The notes under the pieces were generated by a model, which saw only the letters and a list, made by a program, of their open reading frames with translations, did not search any database and was not told where the DNA came from. DNA of 64,000 nt from Sphingobacterium sp. R2 (GTDB lineage Bacteria; Bacteroidota; Bacteroidia; Sphingobacteriales; Sphingobacteriaceae): positions 2,666,001 through 2,730,000 of the forward strand of contig NZ_CP142884.1 of the NCBI RefSeq assembly GCF_040760075.1, given 5' to 3'. Below are positions 41,136-50,589 of this stretch, piece by piece. Within the stretch, counting starts at the first letter, position 1. Each line of letters opens with the position of its first letter. Position numbers and translations under genes: made by a program.

Positions 41136-43604
41136 TTAAAAGGTATAGCCGAGTGTCAATAGGAAATTACGTGGTGCACCTGGAAATAGACGGATGTAAT
41201 CGTAACCACCTACCCAATGGGTTTTATTGGTGATATTATTGAAGTTGGCCTGCAGCCGCACCTTACCAATGGAATAGTACAAGGCAGCATTCAATAAACT
41301 GTAGGAGGGTATTGTTTGGTTAAGGTTAAGCGACAGGTTCCGCTTGTCTACGTAGTTGGCGCCGACGCCGATTCCCAGGCCTTTGGCTATGCCGGTGGGA
41401 ATAGAAAATCTGGTCCAGATATTCGCGGTATTCCGAGGCGCATTAGGCTTTTGTTTGTTCAGTTCTTCGTTATTCCCGCCTTCGGTAATTCTGGCATCGT
41501 TGTAAGCGTAAGAAGCGATAATGCTCCAATACGGAAGGATCTGACCCTGAATGTCAAACTCGATCCCTTTGGATCTTTCCTTACCGATCTGTTCCATCAA
41601 TTCAGCATTTGCGGCCGTAGGTGCAGGATAGAGGGTGTTCTTCTGGTTGATCCGATAGATGGCTGTACTCGCCTGCAATTTTCCATCCAACCAGGCAGTT
41701 TTTAATCCAAACTCGGTCATATCATTTTCGAGCGGATCGAATGGCCCGCCTGCATTTGGATTTGCCAGTGCCGAAGCCGTTTGTGGGTTATAGCCTTTGA
41801 CGTAGGTTCCGTATAGATTAATCTGCGGATTGATGGTATATACTGCGCCAAAGCGTGGCAGAAGGACATCTTGGTGTACATTCTCGGCCTGATCTGTTTT
41901 ATAATTGGCAATATCCTTGTAATTTTCATACCGTAACCCCAGCAATAATTGAAGGGGACCCAAAGTGAGCTGATCCTGTAGATACAATGCATTCAGATGA
42001 TAATAGGTAGGAGCAACTGCTGTAGTGGATGCCGGTGCAAAAAAATACTTGCTTTCGTCCTGCAACTGTTGACTTTTCAGGGGGTTGCTGAGCTCAAAAC
42101 TAGATACATTGGGCACTGGGTTGCCATTTTTGTCAAGTAAATAATCATTGATTTTTTTAGGATCAAATTTAGCAATGCTGCCTGTGTTATCTTTGTTTCT
42201 GTAACCGCTTGCTGTCAGCTGCGAACCACCCACAGGTAATACCTCCTGCGCGTAGTCATAGCCCGCAATGAGTTTGTGCGCTAGCACACCTGTGTTAACG
42301 TTATAATTGAAGAAAGCGGTGATGTTATCGACAAATCGTTTTCTGTTTCGGATGAAAACCTGCCTTGCCACCATATTTTCGATATTGGCTCCTTTGCCAT
42401 CTACAGCATATGCATTGGCCGAGCGGTGTTCTGATAGATCCTCGGCGTAGCCTGTTTTCATATAAGATGCATTGAAACTCAATTTATCAGTGAAACGGTG
42501 GTTTAATGATGCAGTGACCATATAGGTTTGTTCGTTCAGAAAATCATTGGCCGTACTCATGGATTGGCTGATAGGGGTCGAATACAGATCACCGTTGGCA
42601 AAGACAGATTGTCCGCGGTCGAGTCTCGACTTGGAATCGTTATAGACCATATCAAAATTGATACGGGTGTTTTCTGATGGAATGAAGGAAAAGGATGGTG
42701 CCAGCACCAAGTTTTTGTCAAACTGCAGATCCCGAAAACTCTGCGCGTTTTCATAACCGATGTTGAGGCGGTAAAGCAACGTTTTATCGGATGTCATAGG
42801 CCCTGTGAAGTCCGCCAGGGCACGGAGGTTGTTGAAGCTTCCCACCGAGAACTGCAGCGATTTGCGTGCCTCGTCAAGCGGCTTTTTTGTGACACGATTG
42901 ACTATACCGCCGGGGCTCGCATTCCCAAATAGGGCTGACGATGGGCCTTTCAATACTTCTACCCGTTCCAGGTAATTGGCCAGCGGCTGTTTCCAGAATC
43001 CTGTTGTGGTACGCATCCCGTTGACAAGCTGGGTGTTGGACCCACCATTGATCCGAAAACCCCGGATCGTAATATCGTCGTAAAAGGTAAACTGATTGAC
43101 ACCACTGAAATTTTTAACAATTTCGCCTACACGCATCAACCCTTGGTCGGCAATAAGCTCTTTGGTCGCATAAGAAACCGATTGCGGGAGGTCGCGCAAT
43201 TTGGTTTCGGTCTTACTTCCGATAAAGGACTGTGTGTTTCGATAGGATTTTTCTTTGCGCCCGTAAATTTCCACCGTTTGCAGCGCTTCCTCTGCACGAA
43301 ACATAGGAAATGTCATGGTAAAGGGATGCGTCGGATCGATCAATACTTTCTGTTTAATGGTTTTGTAACCGATGGCATTAATTCGGATATCATAGGTTCC
43401 TTTGCTTAAGGTAGGCAATATAAATTGTCCATGATGGTCGGTTGCGGTATGCTGGTTGGTTTTAAGGACTGTAATTGTAGCTCCGGCAAGGGGAGCATTG
43501 TATTCATCCAAAACTGTTCCGTTGAATAACTGTTTTTCTTGCGCATGGCTAAGGGGCAGTTGTAAACTCCATATGGCTGCGACAAGCATAGGTATTTTTC
43601 GCAT
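41136..43604 (-). CDS. TonB-dependent siderophore receptor
   Basis: 822 residues. The signal peptide ends at LPLSHAQ (about 21), then a carboxypeptidase-D regulatory-like domain (FNGTVLDEYNAPLAGATITV, about 27-110). The plug (LRDLPQSVSYATKELIADQG, GFRINGGSNTQLVNGMRTTT, LKGPSSALFGNASPGGIVNR; about 130-250) is typical of FhuE/FpvA-like ferric-siderophore receptors. The barrel ends FLLTLGYTF. It is paired with a PepSY membrane protein and a divergent AraC regulator, the usual iron-siderophore module. Confidence 0.93.
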   Translation of the reverse strand: MRKIPMLVAAIWSLQLPLSHAQEKQLFNGTVLDEYNAPLAGATITVLKTNQHTATDHHGQFILPTLSKGTYDIRINAIGYKTIKQKVLIDPTHPFTMTFPMFRAEEALQTVEIYGRKEKSYRNTQSFIGSKTETKLRDLPQSVSYATKELIADQGLMRVGEIVKNFSGVNQFTFYDDITIRGFRINGGSNTQLVNGMRTTTGFWKQPLANYLERVEVLKGPSSALFGNASPGGIVNRVTKKPLDEARKSLQFSVGSFNNLRALADFTGPMTSDKTLLYRLNIGYENAQSFRDLQFDKNLVLAPSFSFIPSENTRINFDMVYNDSKSRLDRGQSVFANGDLYSTPISQSMSTANDFLNEQTYMVTASLNHRFTDKLSFNASYMKTGYAEDLSEHRSANAYAVDGKGANIENMVARQVFIRNRKRFVDNITAFFNYNVNTGVLAHKLIAGYDYAQEVLPVGGSQLTASGYRNKDNTGSIAKFDPKKINDYLLDKNGNPVPNVSSFELSNPLKSQQLQDESKYFFAPASTTAVAPTYYHLNALYLQDQLTLGPLQLLLGLRYENYKDIANYKTDQAENVHQDVLLPRFGAVYTINPQINLYGTYVKGYNPQTASALANPNAGGPFDPLENDMTEFGLKTAWLDGKLQASTAIYRINQKNTLYPAPTAANAELMEQIGKERSKGIEFDIQGQILPYWSIIASYAYNDARITEGGNNEELNKQKPNAPRNTANIWTRFSIPTGIAKGLGIGVGANYVDKRNLSLNLNQTIPSYSLLNAALYYSIGKVRLQANFNNITNKTHWVGGYDYIRLFPGAPRNFLLTLGYTF

Positions 43605-43653
43605 CTTATTTAAATTTAATCTTAATAAGCAGACAAAATTCGATGATTAAACT

Positions 43654-43661
43654 TATATTTG
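43654..43661 (+). promoter_or_regulatory. Candidate -7 box for the divergent AraC gene
   Basis: TATATTTG fits TAnnTTTG and lies 48 bp before ATG 43709. It sits inside the longer alternative reading (start 43643), which argues for the later start. No clear TTTG lies at the -33 position, so confidence is limited. Confidence 0.35.
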
Positions 43662-43708
43662 GCGGAGAAAAAATATGCAATTCGGGAATTTTAAAGTTTA
43701 CCCTAGCT

Positions 43709-44770
43709 ATGGATGGTTTAGAAAAAGTACTTCTCAATAATGCACACCTGCAGGAATCATGGTCTTTGGATGAGCAAGTTGCGCACGAAATGGCCGACAC
43801 GCCGCCACATTACTCGTTTGATATCCGCACATTTAGCCATCAGTCTTTCCAATTTCGCAACAAAACGATGAAGCAATATTCTTCACGGATGAATGTCTCC
43901 GAGATTGTCCTGCCACAGGGTATGCATGTGATGCATTCGGAACTCACATCTACAAGTGATGGCTATCTCTGTATTGACAATGCTGTACCGTATATTCATG
44001 TTTTTTTCGCGTTAAATAGTGACCGGCAGTACTACGTGGACGGTGAACTATTAGGGAGTTCTTCACCGGGATATGTTCAGAGTTACCTGTTTGCAGCACC
44101 TCAGATTATTGGCTTATGGCATCGCCGCCCAGCGGAAAGCTTTTTTGAAATCAATATACCGATTTCTTTATTCGAATCCTATTTGCCCGTAGATAGCTCT
44201 TTACGGATTAAGTTGCGCCGCCTTGCGGAAAAGTCACAAACGGACATTCTGTTTGACGAGTCTAGATTGATCAGTGCGCAACAGAAGCAAATTATTGCTG
44301 AACTACTGGATACGGAGATGGACAAAGAATGGAAATCACTGTATTGCTTTGGTAAGATTCTGGAGCTATTGGCGCGGACATTTGATCAGCAGAAGGTTAA
44401 AGGCATTGCGCTTCCAATTGACAATAACCTCAGCCCTGAAATGAAAAAGCTGATGACTAAAGCAAAAGAAATAGTCGAGAGCAGATTAACAGATCCACCA
44501 TCATTAGCACAGTTGTCTGTCGAATTGGGAACGAATGAAAACTATTTGAAAAAATATTTCAAGCTATGCTACGGCACAACCATTTATGGCTATGTCACAG
44601 CGAGTAGGATGCAAAAAGCGAAGCGCCTGCTTGCAAAGGGCGATCGGCCAATAAATGAAATTTCACGCTTTCTAGGCTATAGCAATCCTGCGCATTTTTC
44701 AGCAAGCTTCAAAAAGCATTTTGGCGTGAAACCCAAATTTGTACAGCAAGCTTCTATGAATCCCTCGTAA
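43709..44770 (+). CDS. AraC-family regulator, PchR-like
   Basis: 353 residues from ATG 43709 (MDGLEKVLLNN). A start at 43643 would leave only 38 bp to the divergent siderophore receptor gene and would cover the candidate promoter, so I prefer the later one. The N-terminal 230 residues form a sensor domain without an obvious cupin signature. The C-terminal 100 residues are a double helix-turn-helix (PSLAQLSVELGTNENYLKKY, NEISRFLGYSNPAHFSASFK, FGVKPKFV). The layout and position resemble PchR, which activates siderophore receptor genes when siderophore is bound; the ligand here is inferred. Confidence 0.88.
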   Translation: MDGLEKVLLNNAHLQESWSLDEQVAHEMADTPPHYSFDIRTFSHQSFQFRNKTMKQYSSRMNVSEIVLPQGMHVMHSELTSTSDGYLCIDNAVPYIHVFFALNSDRQYYVDGELLGSSSPGYVQSYLFAAPQIIGLWHRRPAESFFEINIPISLFESYLPVDSSLRIKLRRLAEKSQTDILFDESRLISAQQKQIIAELLDTEMDKEWKSLYCFGKILELLARTFDQQKVKGIALPIDNNLSPEMKKLMTKAKEIVESRLTDPPSLAQLSVELGTNENYLKKYFKLCYGTTIYGYVTASRMQKAKRLLAKGDRPINEISRFLGYSNPAHFSASFKKHFGVKPKFVQQASMNPS

Positions 44771-44863
44771 ATATAAACGTTCTTTGCTTTTGTTATTGAA
44801 GTGGTTGATAGTGAGGTTGTCTAACTATCTGTATAGAGTTTGCTTCCTTTGCTAGAATTGAAC

Positions 44864-45901
44864 TTAGTCATTCATTTCATCATAATAAACATTGGTTTTG
44901 CTTAGGATCTGCTGTACCTGCTCATACTGTTTTTTTGTCAATCCTGTATCGTTCAAGAAGAAAAGCCCGCTCCACTTGATTTTTTTTACAGAAGCCAAGA
45001 ATGGTTCCCATTGAAGGGGATTATTCGTAAACGGTACATACACCAGTTTGGGATTGTTTTGCAGGGCTGCAGGGAAGCTGGTAAACTGGTTGAATGAAAA
45101 ATTGGCCTTCTCTAAATTTTTAAGGGAAGCAATAGATTTTGGTAGCGTAGTCAACCCCGCGTTTTCGATACCGATTTGTTTTAGTTCGGGCAACTGCTCA
45201 AATAAATCAGGCAGTTCGTTTAGCTTAGTTTCACTTTTATAATGGCCAGAAAGGGATAGGAAGTTTAGTTTGCCAAGACTAAAAATTTCTTTGGGGAAAG
45301 CGGTAAATAGATTACCATTTAACCCCAATTGTTTTAAATTCTTGAGTTGTGCAAAGGATGAAGGCAAAGTCGTCAAGGGGTTGTTGCAGTCGAACTCTTC
45401 CAGTGCTGTCAGGTTTGAAATGTTTTCCGGCAGTGTGCTGAGCTCATTTTTGCTTAATGTGATTCTTTTCAGCGTGGGGTGGACAGTTTTGATTTCAGGA
45501 AAGCGAATGATAGTCAGGTTGCTGATTTCCAATTCTTCCAGCTGACTACCTTCGTCAATCACCTTCTGTAAGATGCCGCTGTCGAGCTTCTTTCCTGAGA
45601 TGGATGAACTCAGCGCTAAGGTTTGGATCTGGGAAAGATCGGTATTCAACAGTTCTTCGAAGTTCTCCAACGTCAGTTCTTGCCCATCTGTCTTTTTGAT
45701 GCGCACCTGATTGGCCGCCCGCATGGGCATGGTTATCATGCCGGATTCCATTCTTTCCGAATTACCCGCCTGTTCGATTACTCTTTGTGCTTCGGGAATG
45801 GGGTTTACCACTGGCGGCGGTACTTCTTTTTTCTTTTTCTTTTGTGCTGAAACGCTTAGCGTAAGTAAGGATAAGCTGAATACGATAATATATTTTTTCA
45901 T
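44864..45901 (-). CDS. Secreted leucine-rich-repeat protein
   Basis: 345 residues from ATG 45901 (MKKYIIVFSLSLLTLSVSAQ), chosen because it starts a standard signal peptide; an upstream ATG at 45928 adds nine residues. A Lys/Pro-rich spacer (KKKKKEVPPPVVNPIPEAQR) follows. From about residue 100 to 310 there are repeats of the LxxLxLxxNxLxxLP type (TLKRITLSKNELSTLPENIS, NLKQLGLNGNLFTAFPKEIF, NLEKANFSFNQFTSFPAALQ). Likely a binding protein in the envelope or outside the cell. The partner is unknown. Confidence 0.85.
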   Translation of the reverse strand: MKKYIIVFSLSLLTLSVSAQKKKKKEVPPPVVNPIPEAQRVIEQAGNSERMESGMITMPMRAANQVRIKKTDGQELTLENFEELLNTDLSQIQTLALSSSISGKKLDSGILQKVIDEGSQLEELEISNLTIIRFPEIKTVHPTLKRITLSKNELSTLPENISNLTALEEFDCNNPLTTLPSSFAQLKNLKQLGLNGNLFTAFPKEIFSLGKLNFLSLSGHYKSETKLNELPDLFEQLPELKQIGIENAGLTTLPKSIASLKNLEKANFSFNQFTSFPAALQNNPKLVYVPFTNNPLQWEPFLASVKKIKWSGLFFLNDTGLTKKQYEQVQQILSKTNVYYDEMND

Positions 45902-46070
45902 GTTGGATCGACTTTGTGTTTTATGCAAATATGCACAGCTTGATAAAGCAATTATTCGACCAATTTATATCCGCATGGCGATGGTTTATGATTCGCTCTT
46001 TTTTTTCTAACATTCGATCCGTTCTTTTGGGTAGAGACTTTGTTTTATGCTATTATTTGCAATTTCTTTG

Positions 46071-46088
46071 TATACCCAATCGGGTATA
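46071..46088. promoter_or_regulatory. Palindromic operator-like site, copy 1
   Basis: TATACCC-AATC-GGGTATA: perfect 7-bp arms around a 4-bp centre. A near-identical copy starts exactly 40 bp downstream. Confidence 0.55.
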
Positions 46089-46110
46089 TTTATTTGTATT
46101 TAGTAACAAT

Positions 46111-46128
46111 TATACCCAATCAGGTATA
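46111..46128. promoter_or_regulatory. Palindromic operator-like site, copy 2
   Basis: TATACCC-AATC-AGGTATA: same site as at 46071 with one arm mismatch. The 40-bp offset is close to four helical turns, so both sites face nearly the same side of the DNA, as expected for cooperative binding. Confidence 0.55.
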
Positions 46129-46273
46129 AATTTAAGTCGGTTTATTCTTGATAAATAGTGTTGTTGGCCAACAGTTACATCCACAACAGGTAGACGATTA
46201 ACGGACTTTCCGAGGTAAAGCCATTCACGTTGTCCAAAAAAAGTTTAATTTATACGATGTAAGGGAATAAACG

Positions 46274-46281
46274 TATCTTTG
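46274..46281 (+). promoter_or_regulatory. Candidate -7 box for the HTCS gene
   Basis: TATCTTTG fits TAnnTTTG, 91 bp before ATG 46365. The -33 region has no exact TTTG. Confidence 0.35.
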
Positions 46282-46364
46282 ACAATCCTAATGTGGAAAA
46301 TAATTAATTAGCGTTTCCCCTATCAAAAGTATTGGCTGAATTGAAACAAAGATCCTTTTTTTTA

Positions 46365-49300
46365 ATGGTTTACTGTCGCCTTTTGTTTTCGCTGGCGACA
46401 ATTATGCTGTGCACAAAAGCGGATGCGCAGGAAAAAAGCTATTTCTTTAACAATAGGGGCATCAAAAACGGTCTTTCCAATGGTCGGGTGATTGCTATGG
46501 CCGAAGACCAAAATGGTTTCATATGGTTTGGTACGGCTTCAGGATTGAATCGCTTCGACGGCTATGACTTCAAGGTTTTTCTTCACAACGAGCAGGATAG
46601 CACCAGTATTAACGATAATTATATCGATAAAATAGTCAAAGGACCGCTCCATTCGTTATGGATCTATACACCAAAGGGCTGGAACAGATACAATGCAGCC
46701 AAGGAACAATTTGAATCCAGGCCAAAACGTTGGCTCGCCCAGCTCGGTTTGCCGCACGAGTGGTTCAAAACAATCGTTACCGATAGCCGTGGGAATTTCT
46801 GGTTTATCTATCCGGGTGAAGGGATTTATAAATACCTCATCCGGGAGAAGAAGTCGCAGCTCTTAAATTCGCAAAACAGCAGCCGACCGCTTTACAGCAA
46901 TGCGGTCTCATCTCTTGCATTTGATTCCAGACAGCAGAGCTGGATAGTGTATACCGATGGAACAGTTGACGTACGACGGGATTCGGATAATCAATTGGTT
47001 AGAAGGCTCCATGTGCCCGCAAGTAATGCCGAGCAAGGGTACCAACTTTTCATCGATGCACAGGATGATGCCTGGATCTATGTGCCCGGCAAGGCGAATG
47101 CAGTTTATTGGCTTTCTGCCGCAGATAACAGATGGCTGACACTGGATCGAAAAGTCGGTCAGCTTCAACTCAATAACGATATCGTTAACGGCATCGTGCA
47201 AGACGATAGGGGCAACATATGGATTGCTACAGATCATGGTGGAATTAACCTCGTTGATAAACAAAAGAGAGCCATTAGCTATATCTCGAATGATTTTGGT
47301 GCAAAAGAAATTTTGCCGGGAAATGCAATACAGTCGTTGCTAAAGGATGCGTCAGGAACAATCTGGATGGGGACCTTTAAAGCAGGAATTAATTCTTATA
47401 GCGAGACAAAGTCTTCGTTTCCGCAATACCGTCACGATCCGAATAACCTAAAGAGTTTACCTTTTGACGATGTGAATTGTTTTGCCGAGGATAAACGCGG
47501 AAATCTATGGATCGGTACGAATGGGCGGGGTTTACTCTATTACGATCGGGCAGCGAAAACGTTTACAAAATATCTGCAAGCGGATAACGGAAGCGGACCT
47601 TCAAGCAATATTATTGCGAGCTTATATGTAGACCGCGATAATAAGCTGTGGATCGGTACTTATTTCGGCGGCCTGAATAGTTACGACGGCCAGCGTTTTA
47701 CCTACTATCGACACGATAGCAAGCGTGCGGGAAGTTTATCGGAAGATAACGTTTGGGAGATATTTGAAGATCGCGAACAACGCTTATGGGTGGGGACATT
47801 AAACAAGGGACTGCAGCTTCTAGACCGGACAACGAATAGTTTTGTGGATTACCGCTACAATCATCCCTTTAACTTTTCGGTCAATGCCATCATGGAGGAC
47901 CGGAAGGGAAACCTGTGGGTAGGTGGTTCGGCCGGTATTGAACTGTATGATCGGAATCGAAAATTATTGCAGCATTTTAGCTATCAGCAAGGTGCAGCAA
48001 ATAGCTTGTGTAATACCACGGTACTGGATGTCATCGAGGATGCAAAGGGATTCATTTGGATAGCCACGCGGGATGGCCTATCGATTTACGATCCGCAGCA
48101 GAAGAAGTTTTTCAAATACCACAAAGCCGATGGCTTGCCCCACCAGACCATCTTGCGCCTGATCATGGACCATCAGCACACCATCTGGGCAAGTACGCCC
48201 AACGGCCTATCCAGGATTTCACCGCAGTATGTAAACGGTGGACTAAAATTATCCTTTCGGAATTACGACGAAACGGATGGATTGCAGGGCAATGTGTTCA
48301 ATGACGACGCTGCATTTGTGACAAAAGCGGGTGAATTGATTTTTGGCGGCAGCAATGGGTTTAACCTGTTCTTTCCGCCCAATGACCCTATTCGGGGGCA
48401 TCGTTATCCGTTGCTGTTTACTGATCTGCAGTTGTTCAATAACAGTGTGCGCGTGGGGGAGGAATATGAAGGTAACCTGATTCTGTCGGAGAGTATATCC
48501 ACCACCCATAAACTGGCTTTAAAATACGATCAGAATGCGTTTGCCATCCAATTTGCAGCGCTCAATTTTGTCAACGCCGGAAAAATAAACTACAGCTACC
48601 GGATGCAGGGGTTACATGACCAGTGGGTAAGCGTGGATGGGAACAGCCGAAAAATAAGTTTTACGGGATTAGCACCCGGAAAATATACGCTCGTGGTGCG
48701 TGCCGAAGAAAGTGGTGCTGCCGATCCAGTATACGCCAAGCTGGATATTGAGATTATGCCTCCTTTTTGGGCGAGTACCTGGGCATATGGTTTATATGGC
48801 TTAGTCATCGTACTGGGACTAGTATGGGGGCGTTATCGGATCATCAGCCGTACCCGCCTGAAATTTAAGCAAGAACAGCAGGAACAGGAGCAGCTGCGTA
48901 GGCAGGAGCTGGATGCGATGAAGATCCACTTTTTTACCAATGTTAGCCATGAGCTTAAAACTCCGCTGTCCTTGATCCTGACACCAGTAGAAAAATTGTT
49001 GGATCAGCCTTATCCCGAAAATGAACAACGGCAATTCCGATTGATCCACCGAAATGCTCGGCGACTGCTCAATTTCGTTGATCAGCTGCTGGATTTCCGG
49101 AAACTGGAGCTCGGTGAGTTGCATCTGCATAAAAAGAACCTCCGGATTTTTGGGCTTTGTAAAGAGGTCTACGATTCATTTCTCGATCTGGCTGAAAAAC
49201 GTCAGGTGCAGTTTGCCTTCGAAACCATAGGCGAGGATGTTTGGGCAGCCCTGGATCCGGATAAAATGGAGCGCATACTCTTCAACCTGTTGAACAATGC

Positions 49301-50426
49301 CTTCAAATTTACACCTCAGGGAGGCAGTGTAACACTCTCCGTCGATACGCGGTCGGGTGATCGGCTCGAAATCCGCGTCAGCGATACGGGGATAGGTATT
49401 GCTGCCGATAGGTTGGAAAAGATCTTTGAACGTTTTTTTCAGAACGAACTGCCCAAACATATGATCAACCAGGGGAGTGGTATTGGACTGGCCATCAGCC
49501 GGGAGTTTGCCAAGCTGCATAAGGGTACCCTGCATGCTGAAAGCGAAGTCGGACAGGGAAGTACATTTGTGCTGCAATTGCCGTTGCAAGATATCCAAGA
49601 ACAGAATGAAGCCATTTCCGATGATGTGCTAGCGGAAGACATAGGCTCCGCTCTTTCGATGCAAAAAACCGTACTGTTGGTGGAAGACAACGACGACTAC
49701 CGCAGTTACATGAAGGAATTTCTCCAGCCGTATTTTCAGGTTATCGTGGCCTCAAACGGAAAGGAAGGTTGGCAGAAGGCCCTTGCTGAGCATCCCGATC
49801 TGATCGTCAGCGATCTCAATATGCCCGAAATGAATGGTGCGGAGCTCTGCCAGAAGATTAAGACAGACAAACGGACGGCTTTTATTCCTTTTATCCTGCT
49901 GACTGTGGTCAATTCCGAACAGCGGCAGCTCCATGCCCTCGAAATGGGAGCCAACGATTATATCACCAAGCCGTTCCGTATGGAAATGCTGATTTCAAAA
50001 ATGAGAAATCTACTCGCTCAGCAGGATCGCTTTAAGGAAACTTATCAAAAGCAGGTTTCAGTAGCTGCCAGTGAGCTGGACACGTCTTCACTCGATAATG
50101 AATGGATCACAAAAGTACTGGCCTACGTAGAGGCTAACATGGGCAATTCGAACCTCTCCGTGCAGGGACTTGGTGAGGCATTTGCTTTGGGCAGAGCGAC
50201 CTTGTACCGGCGGATTTTTGACTTGACCGGCAAAACACCAGTGGAATTTATCCGCAGCATCCGTTTGCAACGGGCGCAGCACATGCTCGAAACCGGACAG
50301 TGGTCGATCGCTGAAATTGCCTACCAAGTGGGCTTTACAGATCCCAAATATTTCACCAAGGTATTTCGTGAAGAATTCGGGATTACACCGTCTGCCTATC
50401 AGGAAAAACACCGCCAGAAGCTTTAA
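46365..50426 (+). CDS. Hybrid two-component system (HTCS) sensor-regulator
   Basis: One 1353-residue polypeptide senses, phosphorylates and binds DNA. A signal peptide (VYCRLLFSLATIMLCTKADA) is followed by two seven-bladed propellers of Reg_prop repeats (NGFIWFGTASGLNRFDGYDF, GNLWIGTNGRGLLYYDR and many others, about 25-700). A Y_Y_Y domain (INYSYRMQGLHDQWVSVDG) and a membrane helix at about 805 come next. The histidine kinase carries H862 in NVSHELKTPLSLIL, with N and G boxes in FNLLNNAFKFTP and GSGIGLAISREFAK. The receiver has Asp1150 in LIVSDLNMPEM, and an AraC helix-turn-helix lies at about 1255-1350. A TTG at 46332 is an alternative start. HTCS proteins bind breakdown products of the target polysaccharide in the periplasm, so this should control the SusCD/GH26 genes downstream. 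Confidence 0.95.
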   Translation: MVYCRLLFSLATIMLCTKADAQEKSYFFNNRGIKNGLSNGRVIAMAEDQNGFIWFGTASGLNRFDGYDFKVFLHNEQDSTSINDNYIDKIVKGPLHSLWIYTPKGWNRYNAAKEQFESRPKRWLAQLGLPHEWFKTIVTDSRGNFWFIYPGEGIYKYLIREKKSQLLNSQNSSRPLYSNAVSSLAFDSRQQSWIVYTDGTVDVRRDSDNQLVRRLHVPASNAEQGYQLFIDAQDDAWIYVPGKANAVYWLSAADNRWLTLDRKVGQLQLNNDIVNGIVQDDRGNIWIATDHGGINLVDKQKRAISYISNDFGAKEILPGNAIQSLLKDASGTIWMGTFKAGINSYSETKSSFPQYRHDPNNLKSLPFDDVNCFAEDKRGNLWIGTNGRGLLYYDRAAKTFTKYLQADNGSGPSSNIIASLYVDRDNKLWIGTYFGGLNSYDGQRFTYYRHDSKRAGSLSEDNVWEIFEDREQRLWVGTLNKGLQLLDRTTNSFVDYRYNHPFNFSVNAIMEDRKGNLWVGGSAGIELYDRNRKLLQHFSYQQGAANSLCNTTVLDVIEDAKGFIWIATRDGLSIYDPQQKKFFKYHKADGLPHQTILRLIMDHQHTIWASTPNGLSRISPQYVNGGLKLSFRNYDETDGLQGNVFNDDAAFVTKAGELIFGGSNGFNLFFPPNDPIRGHRYPLLFTDLQLFNNSVRVGEEYEGNLILSESISTTHKLALKYDQNAFAIQFAALNFVNAGKINYSYRMQGLHDQWVSVDGNSRKISFTGLAPGKYTLVVRAEESGAADPVYAKLDIEIMPPFWASTWAYGLYGLVIVLGLVWGRYRIISRTRLKFKQEQQEQEQLRRQELDAMKIHFFTNVSHELKTPLSLILTPVEKLLDQPYPENEQRQFRLIHRNARRLLNFVDQLLDFRKLELGELHLHKKNLRIFGLCKEVYDSFLDLAEKRQVQFAFETIGEDVWAALDPDKMERILFNLLNNAFKFTPQGGSVTLSVDTRSGDRLEIRVSDTGIGIAADRLEKIFERFFQNELPKHMINQGSGIGLAISREFAKLHKGTLHAESEVGQGSTFVLQLPLQDIQEQNEAISDDVLAEDIGSALSMQKTVLLVEDNDDYRSYMKEFLQPYFQVIVASNGKEGWQKALAEHPDLIVSDLNMPEMNGAELCQKIKTDKRTAFIPFILLTVVNSEQRQLHALEMGANDYITKPFRMEMLISKMRNLLAQQDRFKETYQKQVSVAASELDTSSLDNEWITKVLAYVEANMGNSNLSVQGLGEAFALGRATLYRRIFDLTGKTPVEFIRSIRLQRAQHMLETGQWSIAEIAYQVGFTDPKYFTKVFREEFGITPSAYQEKHRQKL

Positions 50427-50496
50427 AACGGGTGAAATGAAACATTTTTCCCCCTATATTCTGCGAAAATTCATCCCTCAAGCATAGCCAATATCC

Positions 50497-50504
50497 TAAT
50501 TTTG
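50497..50504 (+). promoter_or_regulatory. Candidate -7 box for the first PUL SusC gene
   Basis: TAATTTTG fits TAnnTTTG and lies 86 bp before ATG 50590, within the 163-bp gap after the HTCS gene. No matching TTTG -33 element is seen, which would be consistent with an activator-dependent promoter. Confidence 0.35.
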
Positions 50505-50589
50505 ATGCTATGCTGTAACCAATTTATTGATTGACCACTCAGGTTACCGTAAGGGAAATAATTTCAAAATTATAAACGAACTGATAAAT

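Larger units (their letters stand above)
45902..46364. other. Divergent intergenic region between LRR and HTCS genes
   Basis: About 460 bp without a convincing gene. It contains two copies of an 18-bp palindromic site (46071-46088 and 46111-46128) and a candidate -7 box TATCTTTG at 46274-46281 for the downstream sensor gene. Confidence 0.55.
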
